DNA from: Desulfuromonadaceae bacterium
Lineage (GTDB): Bacteria; Desulfobacterota; Desulfuromonadia; Geobacterales; Pseudopelobacteraceae
Length of the DNA: 35,159 nucleotides
Assembly: GCA_028688955.1 (NCBI GenBank)
Contig: JAQTXD010000033.1
Span: forward strand, 1-35,159
Direction: 5' to 3'
Made by a program: the position numbers and the translations under genes. Shown here piece by piece: positions 23,753 to 32,884 of the stretch. How positions within the stretch are numbered: the stretch's first letter is position 1; every line of letters starts with the position of its first letter. The notes under the pieces are model-generated. The model made no database searches and had not been told where the DNA came from. It saw only the letters and a program-made list of their open reading frames with translations.

Positions 23753-25576
23753 ATGGAATTACACACGACAACTCAGGTTGAGATAGATGGACAACTGAAT
23801 GTATGGCGCACCCGTATTGATCCCGCAATTGAAACGCTGCGCCGTATGGCCGGTACCACAGAAAATGAGTTCTTGCAGATCGGATCCCAGCTGCAGTCTT
23901 TTTATCAGCGCTCGGCAGATATCTCAGGAATGGCCAGCCAATTGGTTTCGGTAGTATCCGGTGATACGGTCGGGTCTCTGCCTTTACGGTTGCAGCAGAT
24001 GATGTCGGATATGGAGGAGTATCTTGCCAACTCGCGTGCGCGCAGCAGCCAGAGCTGCAACACCATGCAGCAGGTTCAGAACCTTCTGAATCAGCTTTCA
24101 GAGCCGATGAATGGTTTTCAAAAGATGAACAAATCGCTCCGTATGCTGAGTATTTCCACCAAGATCGAAAGTGCTCGACTGGGCGAACTTGGCAGCGGCT
24201 TTGTCAATCTGGCTATGGACGTGGAGAAACTTTCACATCAGGTCAATGAGAAATCATCGGTAATTATGGCCCATCAACAACTGCTGGCGACGCTGATCAC
24301 CAATAATCTAGCCGATGTCCGCTCGAAAGAGGCTGAAGAGGATGTACTCGTTTCGGCAACGCTGAAAGACACGGCGGCAAACCTAACGGAGCTTGTTGCG
24401 GTCAACGAACGCTGTACTGTGTTCGGCAGTACCGTTTCAGCCATATCTGCCGAGGTCACGGACAGTATAAGTGAAGTAGTTTCCTCCATGCAGATGCATG
24501 ACATGACGCGGCAGCAGCTTGAACACGTTGTAGAAGCTCTAGAACGACTTTCAATTGAGTTGGCCGGTGTAAACGCCTCTGAGGCTGAGAACAGTCACGT
24601 GCGCAGAGTGATTGTCGAAGTCGGCGATGTCTGCGAACTTCAGGAAGCGCAGCTCCGCTTTGCTTCAGGCGAGCTGTACACGGCTGTCTGTACGATCATT
24701 GATAACCTTCGTGAGGTTGCGCGCAAGCAATCCGTAGTAGCACAGGATACCACCACGATTACCGGTTCGACGGACTCGACCGGCTCTTCGTTTGTGGAGA
24801 TAATGAGTCAGGGAATGTCTGCCGTCACATCTGTACTGACTTCATGTGCCAAGGCCGGTCAGAATATGTCTGCAGCAATGAGAGTCGTGGCTCAAACGAT
24901 TGACGAAATTGCTGTCTTTGTTAACGATATTGAAGCAATTGGATCAGAAATTGAGCTGATAGCCCTCAATTCGCAAATAAAGGCGGCGCTTACCGGTCCG
25001 GAGGGGGCCGCTCTGGGAGTTCTTGCAGAAGCGATCAAACGACTTTCGGATGAAGCCGTTCGGCAGACTGATTCAGTTGCCACCACCCTGACCAACATAC
25101 ATGGTGTGACGGAGCATTTGCTGGCTGACTCAGAAAACGAAGAAGATCAACTGGGATCCCGTATATCAACAATGCAGGATGAGCTGGCGGGAATTCTGAG
25201 TTCCATGGCTGATATGAATGCGGAGATGCATTCGGTACTGACCGGCTTGAATGAGCGGGTTTTCAGTCTGACGGAGGACGTTGAACAGGCCACCTCCAGC
25301 GTTGATGTTCATGAACGCACAAAGGCCATGTCAGATGAGGTTCTTGCTGACCTTGAATTGATTGTTGCCGAGTCGCGTCAGATTGAACCTGCCAGCAGTG
25401 AGTTTAAGGAGAATCTGCGGCATATGGAAGAGCATTACACCATGGAGAGTGAGCGCCACATCCACGAGGCCATTGCCAGAAAGCGCGGGGGACATAGCCC
25501 GCTTTCCGTTCAGGCAGCAAAAAAGAACAGTACACCGGATGATTCTGAATTTGGAGATAATTTTGATCTGTTTTAA
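23753..25576 (+). CDS. Soluble MCP-like protein with two degenerate hairpin tips
   Basis: This 607-residue, largely alpha-helical protein has no membrane segment or HAMP domain. Residues 126-162 (MLSISTKIESARLGELGSGF) align with the receptor hairpin tip ([20 protein letters not shown]) and keep Glu139, Arg142 and Glu145. Residues 393-432 (ELIALNSQIKAALTG) align again, but the Glu and Arg are replaced by Lys410 and Leu413. Between them, MQMHDMTRQQLEHV (246-259) has the spacing D-x3-Q (Asp250, Gln254) used by CheZ-type phosphatases. The last five residues NFDLF fit a CheR-docking pentapeptide. It may bind CheA/CheW arrays as a cytosolic adaptor, possibly with CheY phosphatase activity; this is inference. 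Confidence 0.75.
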   Translation: MELHTTTQVEIDGQLNVWRTRIDPAIETLRRMAGTTENEFLQIGSQLQSFYQRSADISGMASQLVSVVSGDTVGSLPLRLQQMMSDMEEYLANSRARSSQSCNTMQQVQNLLNQLSEPMNGFQKMNKSLRMLSISTKIESARLGELGSGFVNLAMDVEKLSHQVNEKSSVIMAHQQLLATLITNNLADVRSKEAEEDVLVSATLKDTAANLTELVAVNERCTVFGSTVSAISAEVTDSISEVVSSMQMHDMTRQQLEHVVEALERLSIELAGVNASEAENSHVRRVIVEVGDVCELQEAQLRFASGELYTAVCTIIDNLREVARKQSVVAQDTTTITGSTDSTGSSFVEIMSQGMSAVTSVLTSCAKAGQNMSAAMRVVAQTIDEIAVFVNDIEAIGSEIELIALNSQIKAALTGPEGAALGVLAEAIKRLSDEAVRQTDSVATTLTNIHGVTEHLLADSENEEDQLGSRISTMQDELAGILSSMADMNAEMHSVLTGLNERVFSLTEDVEQATSSVDVHERTKAMSDEVLADLELIVAESRQIEPASSEFKENLRHMEEHYTMESERHIHEAIARKRGGHSPLSVQAAKKNSTPDDSEFGDNFDLF

Positions 25577-25587
25577 CAGGGGGCACC

Positions 25588-25947
25588 ATGTCATGTAACT
25601 GTTCGGTCCGTGAGGATGGTCAAATGGTCATTACCAGTGGAGACCGCCTGACGATAGAATGTGCGGCAGAATTCTCGCGATGTATCAGCGAAGCATTCGA
25701 GGCATCACAGGTCGTCGCGGTGGAATTTGATCCGGCGGTCGAGATCGACATCACCGGCGTACAAGTGCTCTGCTCCGCGTGCAAGAGCGCAGCGCAGAGC
25801 GGGAAGAAATTTTCCTACCACGGCCCGCAGCCACAGGCGCTCACAGATATTATTGCCAGCAGCGGTGCCGAACGTAACGCTGCATGCAAGCATAATAACG
25901 ACTCTCTATGCATCTGGTTTGGAGGTAGTAACTCATGGCAAAATTAA
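25588..25947 (+). CDS. STAS-domain protein
   Basis: This 119-residue protein has a STAS-like (anti-sigma factor antagonist) pattern: a first strand DRLTIECAAEF, a central strand VVAVEFDP, then EIDITGVQVLCSACKSAAQSGKKFSYHG. In SpoIIAA-type proteins the DxTG/DSSG loop carries the Ser/Thr that a kinase phosphorylates; here the candidate is the Thr in DITGVQ. No partner anti-sigma factor or phosphatase is visible nearby. It overlaps the following cheY by 13 bases. In chemosensory operons such proteins may serve as adaptors, but nothing here proves that. Confidence 0.75.
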   Translation: MSCNCSVREDGQMVITSGDRLTIECAAEFSRCISEAFEASQVVAVEFDPAVEIDITGVQVLCSACKSAAQSGKKFSYHGPQPQALTDIIASSGAERNAACKHNNDSLCIWFGGSNSWQN

Positions 25948-26300
25948 TCATGTCTGCCGATGATTCGGCCAGTGTCCGGCAAATGGTGGCATTTACTCTG
26001 AAGCAGAACGGCTATGACGTCGTCGAGGCGGTTGATGGTCGTGACGCACTCAATAAACTGAGTACCCAGAAAGTCGATATGCTGCTGACGGATTTGAATA
26101 TGCCCAATATGGATGGCATCGGCCTGATTAAAGGTGTCCGTGCCGGAACTCTTAATAAATTCATTCCGATAGTCATGCTGACAACAGAATCTAACGATAC
26201 CAAAAAAGCCGAAGGTAAAGCGGCAGGTGCCACCGGTTGGATCGTAAAACCTTTCAAACCTGAACAGCTGATAGCGGTTGTCAAAAAGGTTCTGGGGTAG
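25935..26300 (+). CDS. cheY: CheY response regulator
   Basis: This 121-residue receiver has all key residues: Asp9-Asp10, phospho-acceptor Asp53 in LLTDLNMPNMDG, Thr83 in MLTTES and Lys105 in VKPFKP. It resembles the CheY placed directly before cheA in alternative chemosensory operons, and is the most likely direct target of the CheA downstream. It overlaps the STAS gene and precedes cheA by 87 bases. Whether it acts on a flagellar motor cannot be told. Confidence 0.95.
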   Translation: MAKLIMSADDSASVRQMVAFTLKQNGYDVVEAVDGRDALNKLSTQKVDMLLTDLNMPNMDGIGLIKGVRAGTLNKFIPIVMLTTESNDTKKAEGKAAGATGWIVKPFKPEQLIAVVKKVLG

Positions 26301-26387
26301 GGTCAGCGATGGAATATTGATATTGAATTATGAATTGAAACCGGATTGTGAAATTCAAAATTCAAATTGAATTCAGGGGAATTAGCT

Positions 26388-28511
26388 ATGATGGAAGAAG
26401 CCATTGCAACCTATCGCGAAGAAGCTGGTGAACTGTTGGCCGAGTTGGAAACATCTCTGCTCGATTTGGAAGAAACTCCAGATGACAACGATCTTATCAA
26501 CCGTGTGTTTCGTGCAATGCATACTATCAAGGGTTCCGGAGCCATGTTCGGCTTTGACGAAATAGCCACATTCACCCACGAAGTAGAGACCGTTTTTGAT
26601 ATGGTGCGCAATGGCAAAATGTCTGTCACGAAGCGCCTCCTTGACCTTACACTAAAATCCCGGGACCACATATCATATCTGCTCGGCTGCCAGATCGGTG
26701 AAGACGTAGACCGAACTGACGGTGACGAAATCATTGCAGGACTCCACCAGTTGATACCGAAACTTGAAATGCCGCACAAGATGTCAAATGAAGTCCCCGC
26801 CATTCATCTTCCTGAAGTATCAGAGGAAGAGCTGGCAAATGAGAGCACCTGGCGCATCCGCTTTCGTCCCGCCACCAACCTCCTCATGTGTGGAACCAAT
26901 CCACTGTCACTGATTAACGAACTTCGTGATCTTGGTACCGCCCACGTTGTTGCCCAGTTTGACGAAATACCTCCATTGGACCGGCTGGTGGGTGAAAACT
27001 GTTACATCTACTGGGATATCATCCTTACAACTACCCGAGGTGAAGATGCCATTAAAGATGTCTTCATCTTTGTCGAGGACGACTGTGATATAAAAATAGA
27101 TCTCATTGATAAATCCGGTTTGATTGATCGCGAAGAAGGATACAAAAAGCTGGGAGATATTCTCGTTGAACGGGGAGACCTGTCGCCGGTTGAGATGCAG
27201 AAAGTGTTGATGCTCCAGAAACGCTTCGGAGAGCTGCTGGTTGAACAGGGCATCGTCTCGCCGGAAAAAGTCCAGTCAGCCCTGGTCGAACAGCAGCACG
27301 TCAAAAGTGTCCGTAAAGAGCGTGCTGAGGCACCGCCCCAAGAGGCTGCCGCAAGTATCCGTGTCCCGGCGGAACGCCTGGACCAGTTGATCAACCTTGT
27401 CGGAGAGATGGTTACGGTGCAGGCACATCTTTCCCAGGTGTCCATGGCTGGAGGTGACGCTACCTTTATTGCCATATCAGAGGAGGTTGAGCGGCTCACC
27501 AACGAGTTGCGCGATACCGCTCTCAATATCCGTATGCTGCCGATCGGTAGTACTTTCAGCAAGTTTAAACGTCTGGTACGTGACCTCTCCAGCGAACTGG
27601 GTAAAGAGATCGAGATGGAAACCTTTGGTGCCGAAACCGAACTGGACAAAACAGTCATAGAAAAGTTGAACGATCCATTGGTACATATCATAAGAAACAG
27701 TATCGACCATGGCATAGAAATGCCAGATGTACGCAAAGCTGCCGGTAAACCGGCACACGGTACCGTGTACCTTGGAGCTGAACACTCCGGTGACTCTGTC
27801 CTTGTTACCATCCGGGATGACGGTGCAGGTCTGGATCGTGACCGAATTCGAGCCAAAGCGATTGAAAGAGGACTTATCTCGGCAACAGTCGACGTTCCCG
27901 ACAAAGAGATATATGCGCAGATTTTTGCCCCCGGCTTCTCGACAGCAGAGAAAATAACCAGTGTGTCCGGTCGCGGGGTAGGGATGGATGTTGTCAAGCG
28001 TGGAATAGACGGCCTGCGTGGATCGATCGGAGTTGACAGCGTCCGCGGCAGCGGTACGACCATCACCCTCAAAATCCCGTTGACCCTTGCGATCATCGAC
28101 AGTCTGCTGGTAAAAATCGGTAAGGATCATTTCGTGCTGCCGCTTGCCTCGGTTGAAGAATGTGTTGAGTTGACCAGTGAAGATATTAAGAATTCCCATG
28201 GGCGCAACCTTGCGAATGTGCGCGGAGCCATTATTCCGTACATCCCGCTGCGGCAGCACTTTGAAATTACTGATAATCGTCCCGAAATCGAGCAGATTGT
28301 CATTGCCGACATACATGGCTCTAAAGTTGGTTTCGTGGTCGATCACGTTGTTGGCGAACACCAGACAGTCATCAAATCCCTGGGTAAAATGTACCGTGAC
28401 GTGAAAGGTGTTTCCGGAGCCACCATTCTCGGCGACGGTACGGTTGCGCTGATTCTGGATATGGGGGTGCTGCTGCAGGCAGTCGAAAAGCTGGAACATT
28501 CTGTCGCATAA
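26388..28511 (+). CDS. cheA: CheA histidine kinase with GspE-N/MshEN-like insertion
   Basis: This 707-residue kinase has an Hpt domain with phospho-His45 (FRAMHTIKGSGAMFG), a P2-like region (about 154-240), an unusual helical insertion (254-302), a dimerisation domain (IRVPAERLDQLINLVGE, from 324), an ATPase domain (DPLVHIIRNSIDHGIE, DDGAGLD, GRGVGMDVVK) and a CheW-like regulatory domain (about 565-707). The insertion is two tandem 24-residue motifs of the type (K/R)xGxxLVxxGxxxxxxxxxxLxxQ. The ATG at 26388 is chosen because AGGGG lies eight bases before it. It phosphorylates the local CheY and CheB by analogy. No receiver domain is fused. Confidence 0.95.
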   Translation: MMEEAIATYREEAGELLAELETSLLDLEETPDDNDLINRVFRAMHTIKGSGAMFGFDEIATFTHEVETVFDMVRNGKMSVTKRLLDLTLKSRDHISYLLGCQIGEDVDRTDGDEIIAGLHQLIPKLEMPHKMSNEVPAIHLPEVSEEELANESTWRIRFRPATNLLMCGTNPLSLINELRDLGTAHVVAQFDEIPPLDRLVGENCYIYWDIILTTTRGEDAIKDVFIFVEDDCDIKIDLIDKSGLIDREEGYKKLGDILVERGDLSPVEMQKVLMLQKRFGELLVEQGIVSPEKVQSALVEQQHVKSVRKERAEAPPQEAAASIRVPAERLDQLINLVGEMVTVQAHLSQVSMAGGDATFIAISEEVERLTNELRDTALNIRMLPIGSTFSKFKRLVRDLSSELGKEIEMETFGAETELDKTVIEKLNDPLVHIIRNSIDHGIEMPDVRKAAGKPAHGTVYLGAEHSGDSVLVTIRDDGAGLDRDRIRAKAIERGLISATVDVPDKEIYAQIFAPGFSTAEKITSVSGRGVGMDVVKRGIDGLRGSIGVDSVRGSGTTITLKIPLTLAIIDSLLVKIGKDHFVLPLASVEECVELTSEDIKNSHGRNLANVRGAIIPYIPLRQHFEITDNRPEIEQIVIADIHGSKVGFVVDHVVGEHQTVIKSLGKMYRDVKGVSGATILGDGTVALILDMGVLLQAVEKLEHSVA
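27147..27293 (+). other. Tandem MshEN/GspE-N-like motif inside cheA
   Basis: Motif 1 is residues 254-277 (KLGDILVERG...LMLQ) and motif 2 is residues 279-302 (RFGELLVEQG...ALVEQ). Each is 24 residues long, like the repeat of MshEN domains, some of which bind cyclic di-GMP. The spacer here is one residue instead of the five usual in binding members. Confidence 0.5.
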
Positions 28512-28544
28512 GAACAAAATCATCTGCAACTTCAGGAGGGGAGA

Positions 28545-30230
28545 ATGTTCACAAACATGAATATCGGCAAAAGGATGACATTAGGATTCGGGGTAGTGCT
28601 GTTGCTGATGATAGTGCTGGTGTGGACTGGCATGAACAGCATGGCCAATATCCAGAGTAAACTGGACCGAATAGTCAATGTTAATAATGTACGCATTGAC
28701 CTGTGTAACGAAATGCATACCCAGGTTGCCGAAATATCAATACAAATAAGGAATATCCTGCTCGACAGCAACATTGAGAAGCGTCAGGAATATGTCAAAC
28801 GGATCAGTGCGTATCGTGAAAAATATAATGAGGCCTCCAAGAAGAACGATGAAATGACTTCCAAGGAGGATACGAAAGCTCATGAGCTCATCAGACAAAT
28901 AAAGGAGTATCTCGAAAAGGCCCGTCCTATCAACAACAGGGTTGTCGAACTGGCACTCGCCGGTCAGACCGGAGAATCTACGACCATCCTTAATAAGGAT
29001 GCCCGACCGGCTGTTCGTGCAATTCTGGATGCAATTGACAAGTTGACCGACCACAACGCGGAACGGAATAAGATACGCTATGCAGAGGCCGTTGCCGAAT
29101 ATAAAAGTGCCCGAAACTCGATGATGGGTATCGCTGCCGGTGCACTTCTGTTCGCAATCGGTGTGGCAATATTCCTGACGCGCGGTATTGTCAGGCCGAT
29201 TAACGAAGCGGTGAGCGTAGCCAATTCTCTGGCCCGGGGAGATCTGACCATCAAGGTTGAGTCGAAATCAAAGGATGAGACCGGCATGATGATGGCTGCC
29301 ATCGCTGACATGGTTGATAAACTCAGGCATGTGATCGGTGATGTCATGTCTGCTTCGGACAATGTTGCGTCCGGCAGTCAACAACTCTCTGCCACCGCAC
29401 AGCAGATGTCCCAGGGAGCCACGGAACAGGCTGCCAGTGCCGAAGAAATTTCTTCCAGTATGGAAGAGATGGCTTCCAGTATCCGCCAGAATACGGATAA
29501 TGCCATGCAGACTGAAAAAATTTCCATCAAGAGCTCTGTTGATGCCCGTGAAGGCGGTAAGTCCGTAGTAGAGACGGTAGTAGCCATGAAAGAAATTGCA
29601 ACCAAAATCTGTATTGTTGAGGAAATTGCCCGTCAGACCAACCTGTTGGCCCTCAATGCCGCCATTGAGGCGGCCCGTGCCGGTGAGCATGGCAAAGGGT
29701 TTGCCGTAGTTGCATCCGAAGTCAGAAAGCTGGCTGAACGAAGCCAGTCTGCTGCTGGTGAGATATCGGAACTTTCTTCTCGAAGTGTCGCGATAGCCGA
29801 GCAGGCCGGTGATATGTTGACTAAAATGGTACCGGATATTCAGAAAACAGCAGAATTGGTACAGGAAATTACCGCTTCGAGTAAAGAGCAGGATACGGGA
29901 GCCGAGCAGATTAACAAAGCGATTCAGCAGCTTGACCAGGTTATTCAACAGAACGCTTCCGCTTCGGAAGAGATGGCATCCACATCGGAGGAGCTCTCCA
30001 GCCAGGCTGAACAGTTGAGTGATGCGGTTTCATTTTTCAAGATTGACGGGGGTAATCATGCCCGTGCGTCACGTCGGCAGGTTGCAAGACAGGGAAGTCG
30101 TGATCAGATAACCCATGTGGGCGCAAAATCAAAATCTGCACCGGTTAAACGATCTCCAGGCGGTGGAATTCACCTTGAACTCGGAACCGCAGGTCCCGAT
30201 CGTCTGGATGATGAATTTGAAAAGTTTTGA
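28545..30230 (+). CDS. Methyl-accepting chemotaxis protein (second of two)
   Basis: This 561-residue receptor has a short cytoplasmic N-terminus, membrane helix 1 (about 11-33), a periplasmic helical sensor of the four-helix-bundle type (about 34-188), membrane helix 2 (about 190-212), HAMP, and a signalling domain from residue 272. Its tip is the same as in the first receptor, and its tail DDEFEKF again ends in a CheR/CheB-type pentapeptide. GGAGGGGAG lies directly before the ATG. The sensor domain differs from that of the first receptor, so they probably detect different signals while feeding the same array. It sits between cheA and cheR. Confidence 0.95.
   Translation: MFTNMNIGKRMTLGFGVVLLLMIVLVWTGMNSMANIQSKLDRIVNVNNVRIDLCNEMHTQVAEISIQIRNILLDSNIEKRQEYVKRISAYREKYNEASKKNDEMTSKEDTKAHELIRQIKEYLEKARPINNRVVELALAGQTGESTTILNKDARPAVRAILDAIDKLTDHNAERNKIRYAEAVAEYKSARNSMMGIAAGALLFAIGVAIFLTRGIVRPINEAVSVANSLARGDLTIKVESKSKDETGMMMAAIADMVDKLRHVIGDVMSASDNVASGSQQLSATAQQMSQGATEQAASAEEISSSMEEMASSIRQNTDNAMQTEKISIKSSVDAREGGKSVVETVVAMKEIATKICIVEEIARQTNLLALNAAIEAARAGEHGKGFAVVASEVRKLAERSQSAAGEISELSSRSVAIAEQAGDMLTKMVPDIQKTAELVQEITASSKEQDTGAEQINKAIQQLDQVIQQNASASEEMASTSEELSSQAEQLSDAVSFFKIDGGNHARASRRQVARQGSRDQITHVGAKSKSAPVKRSPGGGIHLELGTAGPDRLDDEFEKF
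29358..30038 (+). repeat. Receptor signalling segment, second copy
   Basis: This is the partner of 20280-20960, gapless over 227 codons and starting at the same residue number (272). Third-codon positions differ often, so the similarity is not a very recent exact copy; selection on the protein or older gene conversion is more likely. Confidence 0.8.
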
Positions 30231-30388
30231 CGGAATAAACAATAAACCGGCGTGGCAGTTTGGGGGCTGTTGCATAGTATGCATGCGGCTCAAGAGTGGC
30301 GTGAGCGCGTAGAATCACCTCTGAGAATAGGATCGGAGCACCAGCCTGTTTTAGCGTAAGATTACTTATAGATCAAAAGGACTGACAG

Positions 30389-31255
30389 GTGGCATCTCCT
30401 CGCGACAACATGAACCCCCGTCTGCCGGCAACCCTGACGGATCAGGCTTTTCAAAAATTCAGCACTCTTATTTACGATCATGCCGGCATTAAGATGCCCC
30501 CCGCAAAAAAAACCATGCTTGAGGCTCGTCTGCAGAAACGCCTCAAGGCAAATGCCATTACCTCGTTTGAGGAATACAGCGAATACGTATTCAGTCAGGA
30601 AGGGCGAATGACGGAATTAATTCACCTGATTGATGTCGTGACCACCAATAAAACTGATTTCTTCCGCGAACCGGGCCATTTTGACTTCATGGTCAAGACA
30701 GCGCTGCCTGCGATCCTTCAGGCACGGGGTGATATCAATCGAGACCCGGTACGTATCTGGAGTGCAGGTTGCTCAACCGGTGAAGAACCATATACCCTGG
30801 CAATGGTGCTGTCCGAGTTCTCTGCCGGTCGTCCCGATTTTAAGGTCGCCATTACTGCCTCTGATATCTGTACCCAGGTTTTACAGACAGCCAGAACGGG
30901 CATCTATCCTGAGGAGCGTACAGACCCAATCCCTTTGAACCTGAAGAAAAAATACCTGATGCGCAGTCGTGAAAAATCGAAAGCTCTGGTGCGAATTTCA
31001 CCGGAACTTCGCTCTCTAATCACGTTCAAGCGGATCAACTTCATGGATGATGATCTCGGAATTACCGAAAAAATGGACATCATTTTTTGTCGCAATGTCG
31101 TCATTTATTTTGATAAGCCGACTCAGCAAACTCTAATGAGAAAGTTCCATAAACAGTTGCGACCGGGAGGGTATCTGTTCATCGGGCATTCGGAAACATT
31201 AAGTGGACTGGATGTTGATTTCAAGGCGGTTGCTTCAACGGTGTACCGAAAATAG
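30389..31255 (+). CDS. cheR: Chemotaxis protein methyltransferase CheR
   Basis: This 288-residue enzyme methylates glutamates of receptors using S-adenosylmethionine. The N-terminal helical domain (about 15-85) is followed by VVTTNKTDFFREP, the SAM-binding IWSAGCSTGEEPYTLAM, FCRNVVIYFDKPTQQ and the closing LRPGGYLFIGHSETL. The GTG start has AAAGG eight bases upstream; an ATG seven codons inside (MNPRL) is possible. It is predicted to dock on the EFEKF tails of the two receptors. The 158-base gap before it has no clear gene or riboswitch. Confidence 0.96.
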   Translation: MASPRDNMNPRLPATLTDQAFQKFSTLIYDHAGIKMPPAKKTMLEARLQKRLKANAITSFEEYSEYVFSQEGRMTELIHLIDVVTTNKTDFFREPGHFDFMVKTALPAILQARGDINRDPVRIWSAGCSTGEEPYTLAMVLSEFSAGRPDFKVAITASDICTQVLQTARTGIYPEERTDPIPLNLKKKYLMRSREKSKALVRISPELRSLITFKRINFMDDDLGITEKMDIIFCRNVVIYFDKPTQQTLMRKFHKQLRPGGYLFIGHSETLSGLDVDFKAVASTVYRK

Positions 31256-31283
31256 TGAACTGTGAACGTTCTTGCCTGAATTT

Positions 31284-31796
31284 ATGAAAGAGCTGATTGC
31301 TTCTCATACGCGCAATATATATCTCAAGCCGGGCGAGGTTCTGATAAGCCGAATTCCGGTGCTTGTTTCAACCGTGCTCGGTTCTTGCGTGGCTGTGACC
31401 ATGTATTCTGCCTCTAGCGGTATTGGGGCGATGTGTCATGCCATGTTGCCGGAAAATATCGGACGTGATTGCGATCTTCGCTATGTAGATACGGCACTGC
31501 AGCATATATACGAAAAAACTGTAGAGTACGGCGCGGGAAGCGATCTGGTGGTAAAGCTGTTCGGCGGAGCACAGGTGCTGAAGGTTGGAGAGAATAATTT
31601 ATTAAAACCTGCTATCGGCGATCAGAATATCTGTAAGGCGGAAGAAATACTGCGAAGGCTTGGGTGTACTGTCTCAGTTCGCGATATTGGTGGCCTGAGG
31701 GGGCGAAAACTGTTTTTTTGTACACGTACTGGGGATGTCTATGTGCGTCGCATTCGCTCAGGAACATATCTCATTGATGAGGATACGACACCATGA
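31284..31796 (+). CDS. cheD: Chemoreceptor glutamine deamidase CheD
   Basis: This CheD of about 170 residues converts receptor glutamines to glutamates and can interact with CheC-type phosphatases. The catalytic Cys (TVLGSCVAV) and His (MCHAMLP) are 17 residues apart, as in characterised CheD, and GGAQVL and [11 protein letters not shown] are typical. The start is uncertain: ATG 31284 (MKELI) and TTG 31272 (MPEF) are both in frame, and neither has a clear ribosome site. It overlaps cheB by four bases (ATGA). No cheC is present in the window. Confidence 0.92.
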   Translation: MKELIASHTRNIYLKPGEVLISRIPVLVSTVLGSCVAVTMYSASSGIGAMCHAMLPENIGRDCDLRYVDTALQHIYEKTVEYGAGSDLVVKLFGGAQVLKVGENNLLKPAIGDQNICKAEEILRRLGCTVSVRDIGGLRGRKLFFCTRTGDVYVRRIRSGTYLIDEDTTP

Positions 31797-32863
31797 AGAA
31801 AATTACCGTTCTAGTTATTGATGACTCCGCCCTCGTTCGGCAGACATTGTGCGATATCCTCAATTCCGATCCTGATATTGAGGTTATCGGCAGTGCTGCT
31901 GACCCGATTTTGGCAGCGGAACGTCTGAAAACCATTGTTCCGGATGTAATCACACTTGATGTTGAAATGCCGCGTATGGATGGGATCACCTTTCTGCAGA
32001 AGTTGATGAGCCAGCATCCGATTCCGGTGGTCATGTGCTCGAGTCTTACCGAACGAGGCAATGAGACAGCACTCAAAGCGCTTGAATATGGTGCCGTTGA
32101 TATCATCACCAAGCCGCGGATGGGCACCAAACAGTTTATTGAAGAATCGCGGGTACGAATTTGTGATGCGGTTAAAGGTGCCGCTTCGGCCAGGCTTGGT
32201 CCGATGAAGGCAATGCGCACCATGAAGGAAATATCGCCCAAGTACAGCGCCGATGTCATCATGGAAAAACCCAACACGAAAGCCATGATACAGACTACCG
32301 AGAAGGTTGTTGTCGTAGGAGCGTCAACCGGTGGGACCGAGGCCCTCAGGGTTTTTCTGGAAATGCTCCCGGAGGATACCCCCGGCATTGTCATTGTTCA
32401 GCATATGCCGGAAAACTTTACCGCTGCATTTGCCAAAAGACTCGACTCCATCTGCCGCGTGACGGTCAAGGAAGCTCAGGATAATGACACTGTGGTACGG
32501 GGAAGGGCGCTGATCGCTCCTGGTAATCATCACATGCTTCTCAAGAGGAGCGGTGCCCGCTACTATGTCGAAATCAAGGATGGCCCGCTGGTTTCACGCC
32601 ACCGCCCGTCGGTGGACGTGCTGTTTCGTTCTGCTGCCCGCTACGCCGGAAAAAATGCTGTCGGTGTCATCATGACCGGAATGGGAGATGATGGAGCACA
32701 TGGCATGAAAGAGATGTTTGATGCCGGTGCCATCACCATAGCACAGGACGAGGCCAGTTGTGTGGTCTACGGTATGCCGCACGAAGCGGTCAAGCTGGGT
32801 GGAGTCCACAAAATCATGCCGCTGCAGAATATTGCGTTTGAAGTGCTGCGATTGTGTAATTGA
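31793..32863 (+). CDS. cheB: Chemotaxis response regulator / methylesterase CheB
   Basis: This 356-residue protein has an N-terminal receiver (VIDDSA, Asp56 in [13 protein letters not shown]) joined to a methylesterase/deamidase domain. The catalytic triad is visible as Ser178 (GASTGGTEA), His204 (VQHMPENF) and Asp300 (GMGDDGAHG). It removes methyl groups from receptors when phosphorylated by CheA. Translation is coupled to cheD through the ATGA overlap. Confidence 0.97.
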   Translation: MKKITVLVIDDSALVRQTLCDILNSDPDIEVIGSAADPILAAERLKTIVPDVITLDVEMPRMDGITFLQKLMSQHPIPVVMCSSLTERGNETALKALEYGAVDIITKPRMGTKQFIEESRVRICDAVKGAASARLGPMKAMRTMKEISPKYSADVIMEKPNTKAMIQTTEKVVVVGASTGGTEALRVFLEMLPEDTPGIVIVQHMPENFTAAFAKRLDSICRVTVKEAQDNDTVVRGRALIAPGNHHMLLKRSGARYYVEIKDGPLVSRHRPSVDVLFRSAARYAGKNAVGVIMTGMGDDGAHGMKEMFDAGAITIAQDEASCVVYGMPHEAVKLGGVHKIMPLQNIAFEVLRLCN

Positions 32864-32884
32864 AGTATTACCCCGGAGGTTCAC

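Noticed and set aside
27008-28529. Two long antisense frames (362 and 350 codons) opposite cheA
   Set aside because: They lie entirely over a well-supported CheA, have biased Ser/Arg-rich or mixed composition, no recognisable motif and no ribosome site; they are shadows.
30253-30268. TGGCAG-N-GC spacing like a sigma-54 promoter before cheR
   Set aside because: The -12 part (GGGCT) is poor, and cheR is probably read from upstream; not convincing.
30231-30388. Possible cyclic di-GMP (GEMM) riboswitch before cheR
   Set aside because: I could not find the conserved core or a plausible paired structure.
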